Shown in pieces: positions 1-15,768 of a DNA stretch of 64,000 nucleotides. The notes beneath the pieces are model-generated. The model was not told the DNA's origin. It did no database searches and saw only the letters and a list, made by a program, of their open reading frames with translations. Numbering within the stretch: the first letter of the stretch is position 1; the number at the start of each line of letters is the position of its first letter. The position numbers and the translations under genes are program-made. The stretch covers positions 18,728,723 to 18,792,722 of the forward strand of contig NC_084804.1 of assembly GCF_963583255.1 (NCBI RefSeq), in the 5' to 3' direction. This DNA is from Pyrus communis. Taxonomy: Eukaryota > Streptophyta > Magnoliopsida > Rosales > Rosaceae.

Positions 1-799
1 ATTTCCACGTGTGAGGCAAACCAGATGTTGTAGTAATTGAAGGTTCGGAGGAAACATATAAATTGATTTGCTTCACACGGTCTTGATCAAGACTGTGAAA
101 GCAATTTTTTTGTTGGGTTATTCTCGCATTGTTGAAGAGTTACATAATTGGCACAATATGATTTTTCCTTGGACACTATTGTGCATTACCCACCGAACTT
201 TTGATTTACCATCGTTGGTAAGTAAAGCTAAGATATAATGCTTGCATGTTGTCAATGTGGCTGTCTAGTTTATCGAAGCTTGCGACTTCGAAGTTCTTCT
301 AAATGTTGGAGTAGAAAATGCTGAGGCTTTTAGAAAGCCTACAAATGAGTTTCCTTCGAACTATATCCATGGGAACCCAACTAATTTATTGAAGCTACAA
401 TGTTTGACCTTCTGGTACAGTTGAAGAAGATGTTAATAGCGTTTCATACTGCATGGTGCAAATTAAGCCATTGAAGATTTGAAGCCTATGTGTTGCTTGA
501 ACCCTTTTGGAAGCTATATAAATTTATTGACCTCCCAATAGTTGCCTTCCGAACCCACATTGGGGTTGTAATGTTTGCATTGTTGAAGAGAGAAATATTT
601 GAAGTAGATGTAAGATGACTGAAGAGTTTTGCAAGTGACCGCTTCACATTTCGATGTCAAACAGTCTTGTAAAAGTTTAGCCTTTGTATACGATATGTAG
701 CTTTCTAGGTTAATAAAGCTTCAGACTTGTCAAAGTATTACACATGCAGACCCTTTGTTGGTTTATTAAAGCATCGCTATTGTTGAACGATAAAATTAT

Positions 800-1070
800 A
801 TATTAGAGTACGGGTAGTACCCTTCATCACCTGGTTGGTGATACAAGGTGAGTCCCCTCATTACCTGGTTAGTGAAAAAAGTGGAGTACTCGTTGTACTT
901 TCCATCACCTAGTTAGTGGACGAAGGTGAGTTCCTTCATTACCTAGTTGGTGGAAAGCATGGCAATTTTCCAAAGGAAAGAAATTATTTATTAGAGTATA
1001 AGTTGTACCTTTCATCACCTAGTAGTTGATACAAAGGTGAGTTCTTGCATTACCAAGTAGGTGAGAATAA
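800..1070. repeat. Degenerate tandem repeat inside the LTR element
   Basis: Repeated short blocks of the type TTCATCACCTGGTTGGTGA alternating with AAGGTGAGTTCCTTCATTACC occur here and at the same place in the other copies (about 20480-20730 and 36420-36670). Many blocks are self-complementary (CACCTGGTTGGTG), so the transcript could form small hairpins. No coding sense was found. Confidence 0.55.
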
Positions 1071-2501
1071 TGACGAGTTGTCGAGGCACATTGTAACACA
1101 TGCCAAAGGGAAAAAGTGTAGGTTGACACCTACTGTGAAGCCCTGAGTGCTATTTTATAATCTACCACAGCGCAAAAAGAATACTCATGGTTGAAGCTAC
1201 TGGCATATTCACGCAATAACTAGTTTGACTTCTGATGAATGGTGTACAAATCTTTAGCAGAGTGTAAGCAATAAGCCTAGAAGATACGTTGCACCACAAA
1301 AAGTCTCTTAAGTGTAGTATAATAATCTATTGTATCAGATTGAAGACGACAATACCAATTGAGAGGTCCCACAGATAGAATGAAAGGGAAAATGAAACAT
1401 CGTTCTTCATTACTATGCCTCGGTATGCCATGGTGGATTCAAAGAGATGGATATGCTCAATTGGATCTTCCCTCCCAATTTACGATAGCAAACCAACCTT
1501 CTATTTTGTTTCTCCTTGTAAAGAGGTGCCAAAAATCCTTCTTGCTAGAGGGCCTGGCCTTGGCTGATTCTAGTCAGGTACCTTGGCATGACGTTTGGCC
1601 TTTAGTCTGTTCATTCCTTGAGAAGCTGCAGGATAAGGCGGTCCTCAGTGGAGTCAGGCACTATTGGATCCCTCATTCGTAGTTTTCATCATTTATTGGT
1701 AGTGGGGAAGTTTAGTCAAGAGTATGTGGCTTTTTTTTTATTCACCATGCTAGCTTTCGAAAAATGCATGTTGGAAGTCCCCCAAGTCTCAAACACCTTC
1801 TTGTTCCTCTAAGTCTTGTCGTTTCTTCCTTAGGTTAGTAGTTGACCGTGGTTGTGGTATGTGAATGAATCCTTTGATGACCCTTGGGTCAATGATCCTT
1901 GAGTTTATGTGGATAGGTTTTTCTCGACGATGCCATAAGAGGTCTTAACAGTCGTGATAACCAGCTGTTGATCATTCCATTCCTTTTACAAGGAGATGTC
2001 TTCTTCCACTTGTCTTGCTTTGGTTCAAAGCAGCTAGGTTGAGAGAAGTCTCATGTTGATCAATATCTTGGGTATAAGGCCGCTCGTCAATAAGAATGCC
2101 CGTGTTAAAGACATGTGAATCTTTGCGTTGGTGGGTACCTATGTGTTGATCCGCAGTCACGAAGGCGATGGCTCTTGAGACTAAGTCTGTATAGCCTCGC
2201 GAAACATCTCGAAGACATTCTCATACTGTTCCTCAAGGATCTCATTCCTTATGGCCATTTTTTTTATTTTATTCTGAGTTCTAACCTCTTCGACTTTACT
2301 TCGAAAAACAGGCTTGATCCTTTCCCTCATTCGCTGCCTCACGCTAGGCATGCAAGGGGTGCTGTTCTGCATGTTGTAGCTTCGTTCGCTCCTTTGTTGG
2401 AGATGGATGCCTTATCAAATGACAGTGCATGCACGATAGAAACCAGTCTGACAAAGCTGGTGAGAGTAGGAATTATTGTCGTTTCCACAAACAACGCCAA
2501 A

Positions 2502-3029
2502 TGTTGATACAGAAAATCAATTAAACTTTGGAACAATGTAAAGTGACAAGTTTGTGACCTTCGTAAGGTTGCTTCAATCACCTAGTGAGGATACTATGTG
2601 AATTGATAGAGGTAAGGAAGCAAACACTAGAAGTACGTGGTTCAACCTAAGTTAGGTTACGTCCATGAGGGTAGATGAGTTCTTATTAATAGTGAAAAGT
2701 TTACACAATACATAGGCTTAAGCATAATCATTATTAGTGAGTTCTAAGGACGAGTTTAAGTACAATAATGGCATTAGAAATTAATTGTAGGAGAACAGTC
2801 TCCTTTTATAGATAAGGAAAGTCTTCGAATCCTGTCCACGATTGATCTAGGACTCTAGGAGCTTTATTTTGATGTTCACATGTGTCATGTTGTGATTAGT
2901 CTCTGGATTGGGGAGGAATTCGAGTGCTTCAGCAAGGGTGCCTCCACTTGAGCTCTTCAGTGGGCCCTTGAAGGTACGGAGTTGACCGGTGATTGGTAGT
3001 TTGAGGAGTGCTGAAGTACGGTACAAACA
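2502..3029 (-). repeat. LTR (5' LTR of the minus-strand element, unit 0)
   Basis: A 528-bp repeat beginning TGTTGATAC and ending GTACAAACA on the plus strand, matching 22103-22630 closely and 18287-18812 and 34352-34877 less closely. On the minus strand it carries a TATA-like TATAAAAGGAGAC box (near 2804-2816), as expected for an LTR promoter. The flank beyond the LTR (3030-3106) is shared with 22631-22702, so these two copies arose by duplication of one insertion and not by separate insertions. Confidence 0.8.
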
Positions 3030-3034
3030 ACAAA

Positions 3035-3609
3035 TATCAAATTTTCCTAATGCTCTTAAATGTATATTTTATCTATTTGGACGTGATTACTTTGCCAAAT
3101 CCCAAAACACTCTGGGCATCAGCCCATATGACAATTCAAATTTTAACATGGTGGTAAATGGCCAGAGACATCAATACCCTATCACTGTCATATGTAGAAA
3201 TATCTATTTATTAATTTTCTTATAATCTCATACGCATGGCAGATTCATTTTAGTGAGAATAACTAGGTCAAGAAGCCATATATGCTATAACATACATATG
3301 CATACAATGAAAGCACACATATAACTGCCATATGAAAACCGAAAAACATCTTCCAGTATATACACAATGCAATTACCACTAGTGCGGCAACATACAATCA
3401 TTATTGTATATATCAAGCACATCAAATAAACTAATACACATCAATATGCACATAAAATCCAGCCCCATAAATTTTCCAAAGCAAAATCAGAGTTTCTTCT
3501 ACTTAGCATTTAGGGCTATGTTCAATGTTATTGATTTTAACTTCTTCTATTATGTACTCAGACTCATACTCTCTAATATTGCACGAGAAAAAAAATTCTA
3601 TCTTTAGAT
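3035..3609. other. AT-rich intergenic stretch
   Basis: The first 70 bases are the flank shared with 22636-22702. The remainder has no gene-like frame, splice pattern or recognised repeat; small frames present here have no recognisable similarity. Confidence 0.5.
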
Positions 3610-4219
3610 TGTTGGAGCAATAATAGAAAATATGAAAAAATAACAATATAATTCCAATGATAATAATCATAAAGAAATTCACAACATCAATTATACATGA
3701 GATTAATATAAACATCTGGAGAAAAAGTTAGAATAATTGACAAACTTAGAGATTGAGGCTTGCATAAATGCAATGTCCTAAAGATAGAATTTCGCCCCTA
3801 CTCTTGTGCTTGTAGTTCGGTAGGCGTCCACCTTCCAAGATTCAACAATCTATAATCCGAAGTCAAAGCACTTCAATCTTCGAACTCTAGCGAACTTTAT
3901 ATATTCCATACTCTCAAGACACGACTCGGAATTTGACAAACGAAGCATAAGAGAAATACAGTGGGGAAACTCTATTTCTCAAGAGTAAAAATTAACTCTA
4001 ATTTTCTATATGTAATACCAATGGTTTCATGGGTTTATATAGAATCCAATTTCTACTTATTAAGGAGATGCAACATTTTATCTATAAGTATACATCACTT
4101 ATCAAGGGAATACACCTAAACAATATAACCTTTCTAAGAAATTGGTTAACAATATTTTTCATTCAATTATTAAAATTATATATTACATTATTTCATATTA
4201 TAATATATAATTTCCAACA
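3610..4219 (-). mobile_element. Probable solo LTR (copia-like)
   Basis: A 610-bp segment starts TGTTGGAGC and ends TTTCCAACA, giving the inverted TGTTGGA/TCCAACA ends typical of Ty1/copia LTRs. Read on the minus strand it holds a TATA-like box (TCTATATAAACCC, near 4030). No second LTR or internal domain lies nearby, hence solo LTR. The 5-bp flanks (tagat and gctac) do not match, so a clean target duplication is absent and the call stays tentative. Confidence 0.5.
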
Positions 4220-4657
4220 GCTACCACACTTTGTAAAGTTTTTATTTTCATTTTCTTACAGAGAAGATCGGACTTTTGATAGGATTATTGTAAATAACAC
4301 TTACAATAGCACTGAACAACAACGATTGCGTAGGAATTCCTTGTTCCCAATGCTCTTGTCAAATTGTTCAAGCATTTTACTGTTTTAGGCAAGCATCCAT
4401 GAGCATATATGTTCGTAGATAATCTTAATCTCTCGTCTCAAATATATGTCAACTACGAATGACTAGATTTTGTTTTTAGAGTACGTAAGCAGTCTAACAC
4501 AGAGGTTAGATGCAGTCATGAAATAAGGAAAAATTACAGAGTTGTTGAACCATCAACTTGTTTCGATCATGTCTCGGAGATGGGGCATGATAAATGAACA
4601 GTTTCTCAGTGACGTCACATGTCGATCTTAGATGTATTTCGGGATTGGAGCGTGATA

Positions 4658-5071
4658 GGGGTGTAGTCAATCCAAAATTTAATAGACATTTTTAGAGTCC
4701 ACCCAAATCTAGGTGTATTAAAAAATTACAATTTTGTAGGATTTCATTAAGTTGTGTGGATTTTGTGGGATATGTTCAAATATTTATTCTGTAATTTTTT
4801 ATCGGAAAGTTGAATGGAGACTTGGTGGGTAATGGTGAATTTGTAATGGTTGGCGATGGCGGTGGGAGAGTGGAAGTGGTGAAGAGCAACGACTCTCGAC
4901 TATCTGTTGGGTTACCAACTCCATCGTCTTAAAAATCTATCAAAATATAAACCAAGTCCACATAAATCCTTAAAATCCATACGTAATTCGCAGGAGTTTT
5001 CAAATCCTATCAAATCTACTATTTTTGAAGTCTTTCAAATTCTTCTTAAATTTTAGGTTTACTACACCTCC
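4658..5071. mobile_element. Probable MITE with terminal inverted repeats
   Basis: The left end (GGGGTGTAGTCAATCCAAAA) is matched imperfectly by the reverse complement of the right end (GGAGGTGTAGTAAACCTAAA). The interior is AT-rich and non-coding, and the length of about 414 bp suits a MITE. The target duplication is not clear, so the superfamily is left open. Confidence 0.5.
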
Positions 5072-5834
5072 TTGATGAATTTGGTGTAAATTGACTATTT
5101 CTAAACAATTTAGAGGCTACATTGACGAGAGGGAAACAGTTACTAAATATAAAAAATTTCTACCACCTAGTTCTTAGTTTATTTTTTCTTGAAAATGAGA
5201 TTAACTTGTGGATTCGCCACGACAGTCCATTCATTCTGGGGTGAGAAGACTCACAGAAACATTTTAGCCTCCCATGCCCACCATTATGTGATTCACGAGC
5301 CTTAGAAATTAAACTCAAGACTTGTCGTGTGGTTTACAGGCCTAAAAATTTTTCCCGACTACTTATTGTAATTTTACTTCCACATTATGTTCAAATATTT
5401 CTGTTATAAGAATCTATTGGGTCTTCGCAACGATGTTGAATACAATTAATGTGAGACTTAGTATTCTATAATTACAAAGAAAAATATACATTTGAAGAAT
5501 GTAAAATGAAAATTTTAAAATGTTAATAATAATTCCCAAAAAATATCCAAAATTAAAATCTTGAGTTCATCTCATCTCTCAACGTATACACCTTGCATTG
5601 CATGCAGGTAATTGGATTACAAATGCACATCAAGATTGAGACCACTGGGATTCGTGATGACACCTAACCCATGGCCAGTGACCACCCCCAATCAATGCCA
5701 TTATTCTTCAACTCAATCACAGAAATGCCACTTCCTTTTTCTTTTTATATAAATGAAAAAAACCCCTTTGGAATTGAACATTTGATGTATTTTAGCAATT
5801 TGACAGTACTTAGGGGTGGCCCAGTGGGCTGAAT
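5072..5834. other. Intergenic stretch without recognised features
   Basis: AT-rich sequence with short frames only. I see no gene, RNA gene or bounded repeat here. Confidence 0.4.
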
Positions 5835-6193
5835 GCTTTTAGACCTGGTTTGGTACTGAGGTGATTCTGAAAAAAGCTGCTATAAAAAAAAGCTGGGAGC
5901 TGTTTTTGTGTTTGGTAAACACTCAGCTTCAGCTTTTTTTCACAGTTTTGGATGAAAAAAAGCCAAAAACAAGAAGCTGCAAAACCTAGCTTTGAAAAAC
6001 TGGTTTTTTTTCACATCTGTTTTACATAAAAGTTTACCAAACACTCTAATACTGTTTTTTTCTTTTCTTTTCAAAAGCACTTTTACAAAAAAGTTTACCA
6101 AACACTCTGTTGCTTTATTTCACAGCTGCTTATTCTCACAGCACAGCAGAAACAGCTTTTTTTCAAAGCACAGCAATACCAAACCAGCCCTTA
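5835..6193. mobile_element. Probable hAT-type MITE
   Basis: Imperfect terminal inverted repeats frame this segment: the left end reads CCTGGTTTGGTACTGAGGTG, and the reverse complement of the right end reads GGGCTGGTTTGGTATTGCTG. The interior holds several inverted copies of AAAAAGCTG/CAGCTTTTT and repeated TTTACCAAACACTC blocks. There is no coding capacity. Assignment to hAT rests on the look of the ends; the 8-bp target copies are not clear. Confidence 0.6.
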
Positions 6194-6986
6194 GTCTTTT
6201 TAAACTAACTAGAAATTAATCATACTCCTTGAAGTGTGTGATACCTCAGACTTCGGCAGAAAACAAAACAAACATTTGATGTATTATTAGGTTTTTGTGA
6301 CCCTGCGGTACAAGTTTAGAATCTTAGGGCATTTTCTATGTATTTTTTTCTTCTTTTGAAGTATTATAACTGGAATACAGATTGTGCTTTGAAACCAAAG
6401 CGTTTGCAAATACAAATGCGTTTTAAAAGTTACTAAGGTGAAATTTTCTCATTTATATAATTATTTAAATAATTTTGGTAGAATTAAAAAGTTAATAATA
6501 TTAAAGGTACGACAAATTAAAATATATTACTATATGATGTGACATTTTTTTTTTGTTTTTTAAAAAGCAACGACGGCAATTCATTAGAAAATAGAAAAAG
6601 CAATATAAAGCAACAAGTTGGAAAAGAAACCAGAGTTAAGAGATTATTATTAGAAAATAAAACATTCAAGGTGATGTATGGCGATGCGTACGAGAAGTAT
6701 TAGAAAATATAAAGCATCAGCGCTTTAGAGTCCTCCACGATATCTTCAATGGGGACAAATCAAGAGAACCTTGCTCAAAACTATCACGATCTAAAGTGAA
6801 TCATTTTTAAAAATAAAATTTTATAATTTTTTATGCCACGTCAATATGACGTGACACATTATACATGATACGTAAAGTTCGTTTATTCACTCTCTCAAGT
6901 GATTGCCAAATTCTAAGCGCATGTGCAAGTGCCAGTGCCATGTGATGTAGTTTTTCTAATTTCCGTGGCCTTGCCAAAATTGTGAA
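6194..6986. other. Intergenic stretch without recognised features
   Basis: AT-rich non-coding DNA with no convincing frame or repeat boundary. Confidence 0.4.
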
Positions 6987-7094
6987 GGGGTGTGAGATAT
7001 CCACACATCTTATTTTACTTCTTACATATCTTTTTAATTTTCAACCGTTAGATTGGATGAATTAAAGAATATAACCTGACAGAAATTACACCCC
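6987..7094. mobile_element. Short MITE-like element upstream of the MAP65 fragment
   Basis: A 108-bp segment begins GGGGTGTGAG and ends TTACACCCC, a short inverted repeat around an AT-rich core with a TTTTAATTTTC block, of a kind often seen in plant gene-flanking MITEs. Target copies were not identified. Confidence 0.35.
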
Positions 7095-7329
7095 AATTGT
7101 GAAATTGTTCCAAGTTGTCATTGACCATCCGAGACCCAGACAAAAAACCAGTCAAACAAGCAAACACCCCTACTCTCACTCTACCGCAGTCCCAAATTCG
7201 TAATTAACCACAGAATCCAGGGCATGAGAAATCAGAATTTTCGGAACAATTGGATTATGGTACCTAAGGGCCCCACCTTTGTCTCATCATCTGCACACTG
7301 TTTTTTTCTTTCCTTCTCTGTCCTTTGGT

Positions 7330-8367
7330 AGCTTCCATCTCTCTCTCTCTCAAATGTTGCACTGAGGAAGAACACCCACTCAGTCTTTCAGATCTGAAAA
7401 ACCCCAAACCCCAGAAATACCTAACCTTCAAGGACGATCTGGTAAGCTTTTTCTCTGCTCAGCTTTTCTGTGTTTTTCTTGGTTTTTGGGGGTTTGTTCA
7501 AGTTCTCGAGGGATCTGAAGTTTTTGGGTTCTTGATTGAATGTGGGGCTTAATGGGTTTTTGGTGGGTAATGCATTTTTTATGAGGGTAATTTCTTGGTG
7601 GGTTTTGTGTTTACTGTAGTGAATTTTAGGTGATTAGGTTAGTGGGGTTTGTATTTGGGTTTGGGCATGATGTGTTTTGTTCTTGATGATTGGTTGTTGG
7701 TTATGAACTTGGAATCTTGGATTTTTTTTTTTTTTTCTTATTTGGTTAATTAAGTGGGATTTTATGTAATGCACTACTAATATTAGTGCTTTGTTTTTGG
7801 GTGGTGAGAAAATGGGAGGAAAACAAGTTAGCTGTTTTGGTTGTTGTCTTCTTTGGTAAGATTTATAAGATTTGGGAATCTTTATGGAAGAAACTAATGA
7901 TATATGGTTCGATTGTTTGTGGTTCTTTGATTTGGTACTTCGATTGAAATTCTTGTTTGGTCTGTGACATGATGTGATCAGTGTGATTTGTGTTTGTAAC
8001 TTCATCTTGTACCAAAATATAGTTCTGGATTAAGATATTCGTCGTTGATAGATGTGATTCCAGAACCCAGAAGAAATATAGATGGTATCTCTGTAATAAT
8101 GTTTAGAGGTACCATGTTTTGATTTCTAATACCCCAATTAATGGTTGGGCTACTCAGTATTTCCGTCGTCTTCTGAGGTTCTTTCATGCTTGTGATCTTT
8201 TCTTATGCTTGAGTCCTTTTACAGATTAGTTATCGTCTTATATGGCTGAAGACGTGGTATTTATGCATTATTTTTCTGGTTAAGTTCTCTCTTGCTGTTT
8301 TTTGAAAAAGCTTTAAATGCCTTCCGAAAATTTTCGATGATGCAGTTAACGTAGTGATTTCACAAAA
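7330..8367 (+). promoter_or_regulatory. MAP65: 5'UTR exon and leader intron of the MAP65 fragment
   Basis: A CT-rich leader followed by an exon-like segment ends at 7441 with donor GGTAAGC. The next acceptor (TGATGCAG) is at 8345, giving a leader intron of about 0.9 kb that is T-rich on the plus strand. The remaining leader is 8346-8367, just before the ATG at 8368. Long 5'UTR introns are common in plant cytoskeleton genes. The transcription start was not identified. Confidence 0.55.
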
Positions 8368-8693
8368 ATGGCTGTAGTGGATGCTCAAAACCCTCGTGTT
8401 GGAGAAACCACTTGCGGTTCTTTGCTGCAGAAACTGCAGGTGACTTACATTTTTTACCTTTGTTTGTCTGTCCTTTTCTACCCCACCGCTTCTTTGTATG
8501 TACTTTAAAGATTGGCTGAACTAATCCATGATTAATGCAGGAAATTTGGAATGAAGTTGGCGAGAGTGATGAAGAGCGAGACAAAATGCTTCTTCAGTTA
8601 GACCAAGTGTGCCTAGACGTATACAAGAGGAAGGTCGAGCTGGCAGCAAAGTCAAGGGCACATTCGAATCCAAAAATTATGAGCCAAAACTGA
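8368..8693 (+). pseudogene. MAP65: MAP65 microtubule-associated protein, 5' fragment (truncated gene)
   Basis: Two coding exons, 8368-8439 and 8541-8693, splice in frame to 74 residues. The first ~68 match the N-terminus of plant 65-kDa microtubule-associated proteins (MAP65/Ase1/PRC1 family): NP..GETTCGSLLQKLQ, EIWNEVGESDEERDKML, LDVYKRKVE.AAKSRA. Family members run to roughly 580 residues and crosslink antiparallel microtubules with a long central coiled coil; everything after the first helix is missing. After AAKSRA the frame runs six unrelated residues past the breakpoint region and stops at TGA 8691-8693. The break coincides with the left edge of the duplicated block (about 8667). The promoter-proximal part looks intact, so a short transcript is possible, but the product cannot be a working bundler. 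Identification is firm; loss of function is inferred. Confidence 0.85.
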
Positions 8694-9229
8694 CAAGAGC
8701 ATAGCTACGTTAACTCGAACAATTTAAACAGTCCAAAAAATAAACTTTGGGGAATATGACAATGATAAATAACCTATTAACCTATAAAATAACAATTCTT
8801 CTATCATTTTTCTTAATTCAATGTCGGTCCCTTCTTTAATTTTATTGCTCACTTAATTTTAAGTTATATTATTATAACACAAGAGTGGTCCTTGTGGTTG
8901 GGGTTAACTGTAACACGCAACTGTGAAAAATTTAAAGCCCTTGGCTCGAGAACGAGGTTATCCTATAAAAAGATCCACTTGTTATATAACTATTGTATTG
9001 AAAGATATATCTTTCGATGAAGAGGAAGAAATGGATAAAAGGAATTCTATTAATTAGAGCTGAGGAATATTTAGAGGAAGAATATTTTATATTTTAAAAA
9101 AATACAGATACGCTATATTTTGTTATGCTTAAAAAAAATCGAATGAGCAAAAAAAAATGCAAACAGATGTCACGTTTCACGATATATATAGTAGTGGGGG
9201 ATTATGGGACAAAAAATAATTCCATTTGG

Positions 9230-9352
9230 CATGGTGCTAGAACCTTGTTTTGAGATGTTTTTGCTGGTATTGATCCAGATTTAGATGCTCAAGTGGAATT
9301 TGGAGCATTCCAAAACCTTTGAGATCCAACTACAAGAAGACAAGTAGTCTGA
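9230..9352 (+). pseudogene. psbB: psbB 3' fragment (NUPT)
   Basis: Forty codons match the CP47 C-terminus (HGARTLF, DVFAGIDPDLDAQVEFG, DPTTRR) and end at TGA 9350-9352. Two internal TGA codons interrupt it. The first (arginine CGA to TGA) is unique to this copy, since copy 2 retains CGA. The second (LGD region, TTTGAGAT) is shared with copy 2. It has no role as a gene here. Confidence 0.9.
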
Positions 9353-9521
9353 TGCAATATGCTTTGTTACTTGTTACTTTTCATTTTTATGTTCTTTTTG
9401 TGATTTTTAGATGGGTTACCAGATAAATCTTGATTTGAATCACTGCCTTTTCTTTGACTCTTGTTCTTTATTTATCCAGGAGACGATTCCAAATAAACAG
9501 GTATGGAAGCTATAATTGTAA

Positions 9522-9644
<123 letters not shown>

Positions 9645-9656
9645 TTTCTCATTATC

Positions 9657-10000
<344 letters not shown>

Positions 10001-10270
10001 ACCTATTCATTCTATATCCAAAAATGAAGTGCCCCTCCTAATTCCTTCAGGTTGTGAGACACATTAAAATTCAATGTAAGTCCCAAAATTTCAAATAAAG
10101 AAAAAAATTAGAAAAATTTGAAGGGGGGGTCAAACTTTTGTGTTTTTGAATTATAAAAATATATATAATTGAAAATTTTTAAATCAAATATTAAATCAAA
10201 ATAAATAGATGTAAGCTAATAAAAAACGAGTCTCTTGAAACTGCTAATCAATTTCTTGTACTACCAGGAA

Positions 10271-12152
10271 GAAGCCACCCCAATGGGTATCCTTTCACAA
10301 TATTTAGGAGCAGAATTGCCAATTTGAGAACCTAGCTATTTCAATGCCTTCTTAGTTAGCGTGGAAAGACAATTTCACAAAATCACTGGGTTTACGGATC
10401 CAATATTAAAACTCTAACAAGAAGAAAAATATCAAGGTTAAATTCTTCATCTTTATCGATTATGTACTTACGTAAAGAATTATGGTCATAAATTACTACT
10501 TTTTTGTTGGGTCAAATAATTTTCTATTGTTTGAATAAGTCTCTATAGCTAATCCTCCATATTCAACTTCAAAAGTTATGCCCTTCAACAGTTGGACAGA
10601 CATAATATAAACATGCAGATAAATGACTCTTTGTTTCCAAATGTAGAAAACATTTTGTTTTGCTGAAAAACTCAAGGGAAACTCAAGGATTGATCATTTC
10701 AAATTAAGATGAGATCGATCGAACTGTTGTGCACATTATCTTACTTTTCAACTCAAGGAATAAATTTTTTTTTATAAATAATGTATTCTGTAGTATAAGT
10801 TATTAATTTCTTAATCTTAATTTGAATATCATAGGTGCAAATAACTATTTAAATTGAAGACTGTTTAGTTATCCAAATGTATCAATAAAATGAATAGTTC
10901 GTTATAAATCTTTTACTTAGTGTCTACACTGTCGATTGAGTTCATATATTTAAATGACTAAACGATCTCAGACTCAAATAATTCTTTTTGTTTGGATGAT
11001 CTTGAAATAAAGATTAAGAAACTAAACGATCATAATATAAAATTTGTAGAATATGTGCATTCCTCGTAGGTGGAACGCAGGGATTATCCATGACTTGGTC
11101 TTTAAACTAGGACTTTCAAAGCCAATTTTGTTTACAAATTTTAACCCTTTACTATTCTCATTCTAGTACTAGCAAGAAGAATGTGTTACTACTATACTTT
11201 GAAGGGTGTCCAAACCTTCTTAAAAGCCACCCCAATGGTATCCCTTCACAATCTTTAGGAGCAAAATAGCCAACTTGAGAACCTAGTTATTTCCAAAACC
11301 ACTGGGTCTACATATTCAATATTAAAACTCTCACAAGAAGAAAAAGATCAAGACTAAGTTCTTCATCTTTATCGGTTCTATACTTACGTAAAGAATTTTG
11401 TTCATAAATTTCTACTCTTTTGTTCGGTCAAATAATTATCTACTGTTTGAACAATTCTCTGTAGCTAATCTACCATATTCAACTTTAAAAGTTATGCCTT
11501 CAACAGTTGGGCAGACATAATATAAAATGAAGATAAATGACTCTTTGTTTCCTAATGCAGTTAACGTTTTCTTTTGCTCGAAAACTCAATGTTAACTCAA
11601 GGATTGATCATTTCAAATTAAGATGAGATTGATCGAACAGTTGTGTACATTTATCTTACTTTTCAACTCAAGGAATAATTTTTTTTGTATAAATAACGTA
11701 TTTTTATATATATAGTATAAGTTATTAATTTTTTAATCTTAATTTGAATATCATATATACAAAGAACTATTCAAATTGAAGACAGTTTAGTTATCCAAAT
11801 ATATCAATAAAATGAATAATTCATTATAAATCTTTTACTTAGTATTAATACTGTTGATTGGGTTCATATATTTAAATGACTAAACGATCTCATATTCAAA
11901 TAATTTTTTTTGTTTCGATGATCTTCAAATAAAGATTAAGAAACTGAATCATCACGATATAAAATTTGTAGAATATGTGTATTCCTCATTGGTGGAACGC
12001 ACGGATTATCCATTCTTTTACTACGTACGCACGCAACTTTTGGGCACCTGAAATGTGCTTTATTTTGAACTACAGACCATGACTTGGTCTTTAAACTAGG
12101 ACTTTCAAAGCCAATTTTGTTGACAAATTCTAACCCTTTACTATTCTCATGA
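10271..12152. repeat. Tandemly duplicated glucosidase upstream region, unit 1
   Basis: About 0.9 kb of upstream sequence is present twice in direct order: roughly 10271-11165 and 11224-12152. Matching landmarks in order are GCCACCCCAATGG, CAAGAAGAAAAA.ATCAAG, TTATGCC.TTCAACAGTTGG, GATGAGAT.GATCGAAC, ATCAATAAAATGAATA and CCATGACTTGGTCTTTAAAC. The proximal copy ends about 40 bp upstream of the TATA box at 12191. Unit 2 has the same arrangement, so the doubling predates the unit duplication. It may double cis-elements, which is inference. Confidence 0.8.
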
Positions 12153-12190
12153 GCTAGTACGTAGACACCATATCCCTTCCTCCCTTTATC

Positions 12191-12197
12191 TATATAA
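12191..12197 (+). promoter_or_regulatory. TATA box of the unit-1 beta-glucosidase gene
   Basis: TATATAA lies 66 bp upstream of the gene's ATG in CTATATAAACCCCATGCAA, a typical plant TATA context. The unit-2 copy keeps the same box. Confidence 0.75.
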
Positions 12198-12262
12198 ACC
12201 CCATGCAATCTTCCAGGAGGAGATAACTTAATTATCTCGATCGATATCAAAACTCCCAAGTT

Positions 12263-15562
<3,300 letters not shown>

Positions 15563-15599
15563 AGAAATTAAAAGAAAGTTATTGTTCATTATAAACATT

Positions 15600-15720
15600 T
15601 AAGTGGATAATTTTGCTGTTTATGTATTTGTATTTCAATTCCTTCCGCATTTGTGTTTCCTTTCAATAATGTAAGTATTCTTTGAGATTCAATAATTCAA
15701 TAAAAAGCTATAACAACTGT
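15600..15720 (+). terminator. 3'UTR and polyadenylation region of the unit-1 glucosidase
   Basis: After the stop codon an AT-rich 3'UTR contains TTTCAATAATG and TTCAATAAAAAGC (about 15661-15711), both near-AATAAA signals as used in plants. The same segment follows the copies in units 2 and 3. Confidence 0.5.
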
Positions 15721-15768
15721 GAATGCTACAGTAAAAGCTCTCCCTATAAAGGAATAACTTATTCATCG

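Larger units (their letters stand above)
1..3029 (-). mobile_element. Gag-only Ty3/gypsy-like LTR element, partial (unit 0)
   Basis: This is the right part of an LTR retrotransposon read on the minus strand; the rest lies left of the window. The same sequence recurs at 18287-22630 and 34352-37930. The 5' LTR occupies 2502-3029 and is followed in plus coordinates by the 5-bp target copy acaaa (3030-3034). Just left of the LTR, on the minus strand, is a leader starting TTTGGCGTTG, which resembles the TTGGCG-type primer-binding leaders of plant gypsy elements. Internal minus-strand frames resemble a decayed gag, but no protease, reverse transcriptase or integrase frame is visible, so it looks non-autonomous (LARD-like). 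Repeat family assignment is inferred from structure. Confidence 0.75.

Noticed and set aside
800..1070. CRISPR-like repeat array
   Set aside because: The repeats are degenerate, unevenly spaced and part of a plant LTR element; CRISPR arrays are not expected in nuclear plant DNA.
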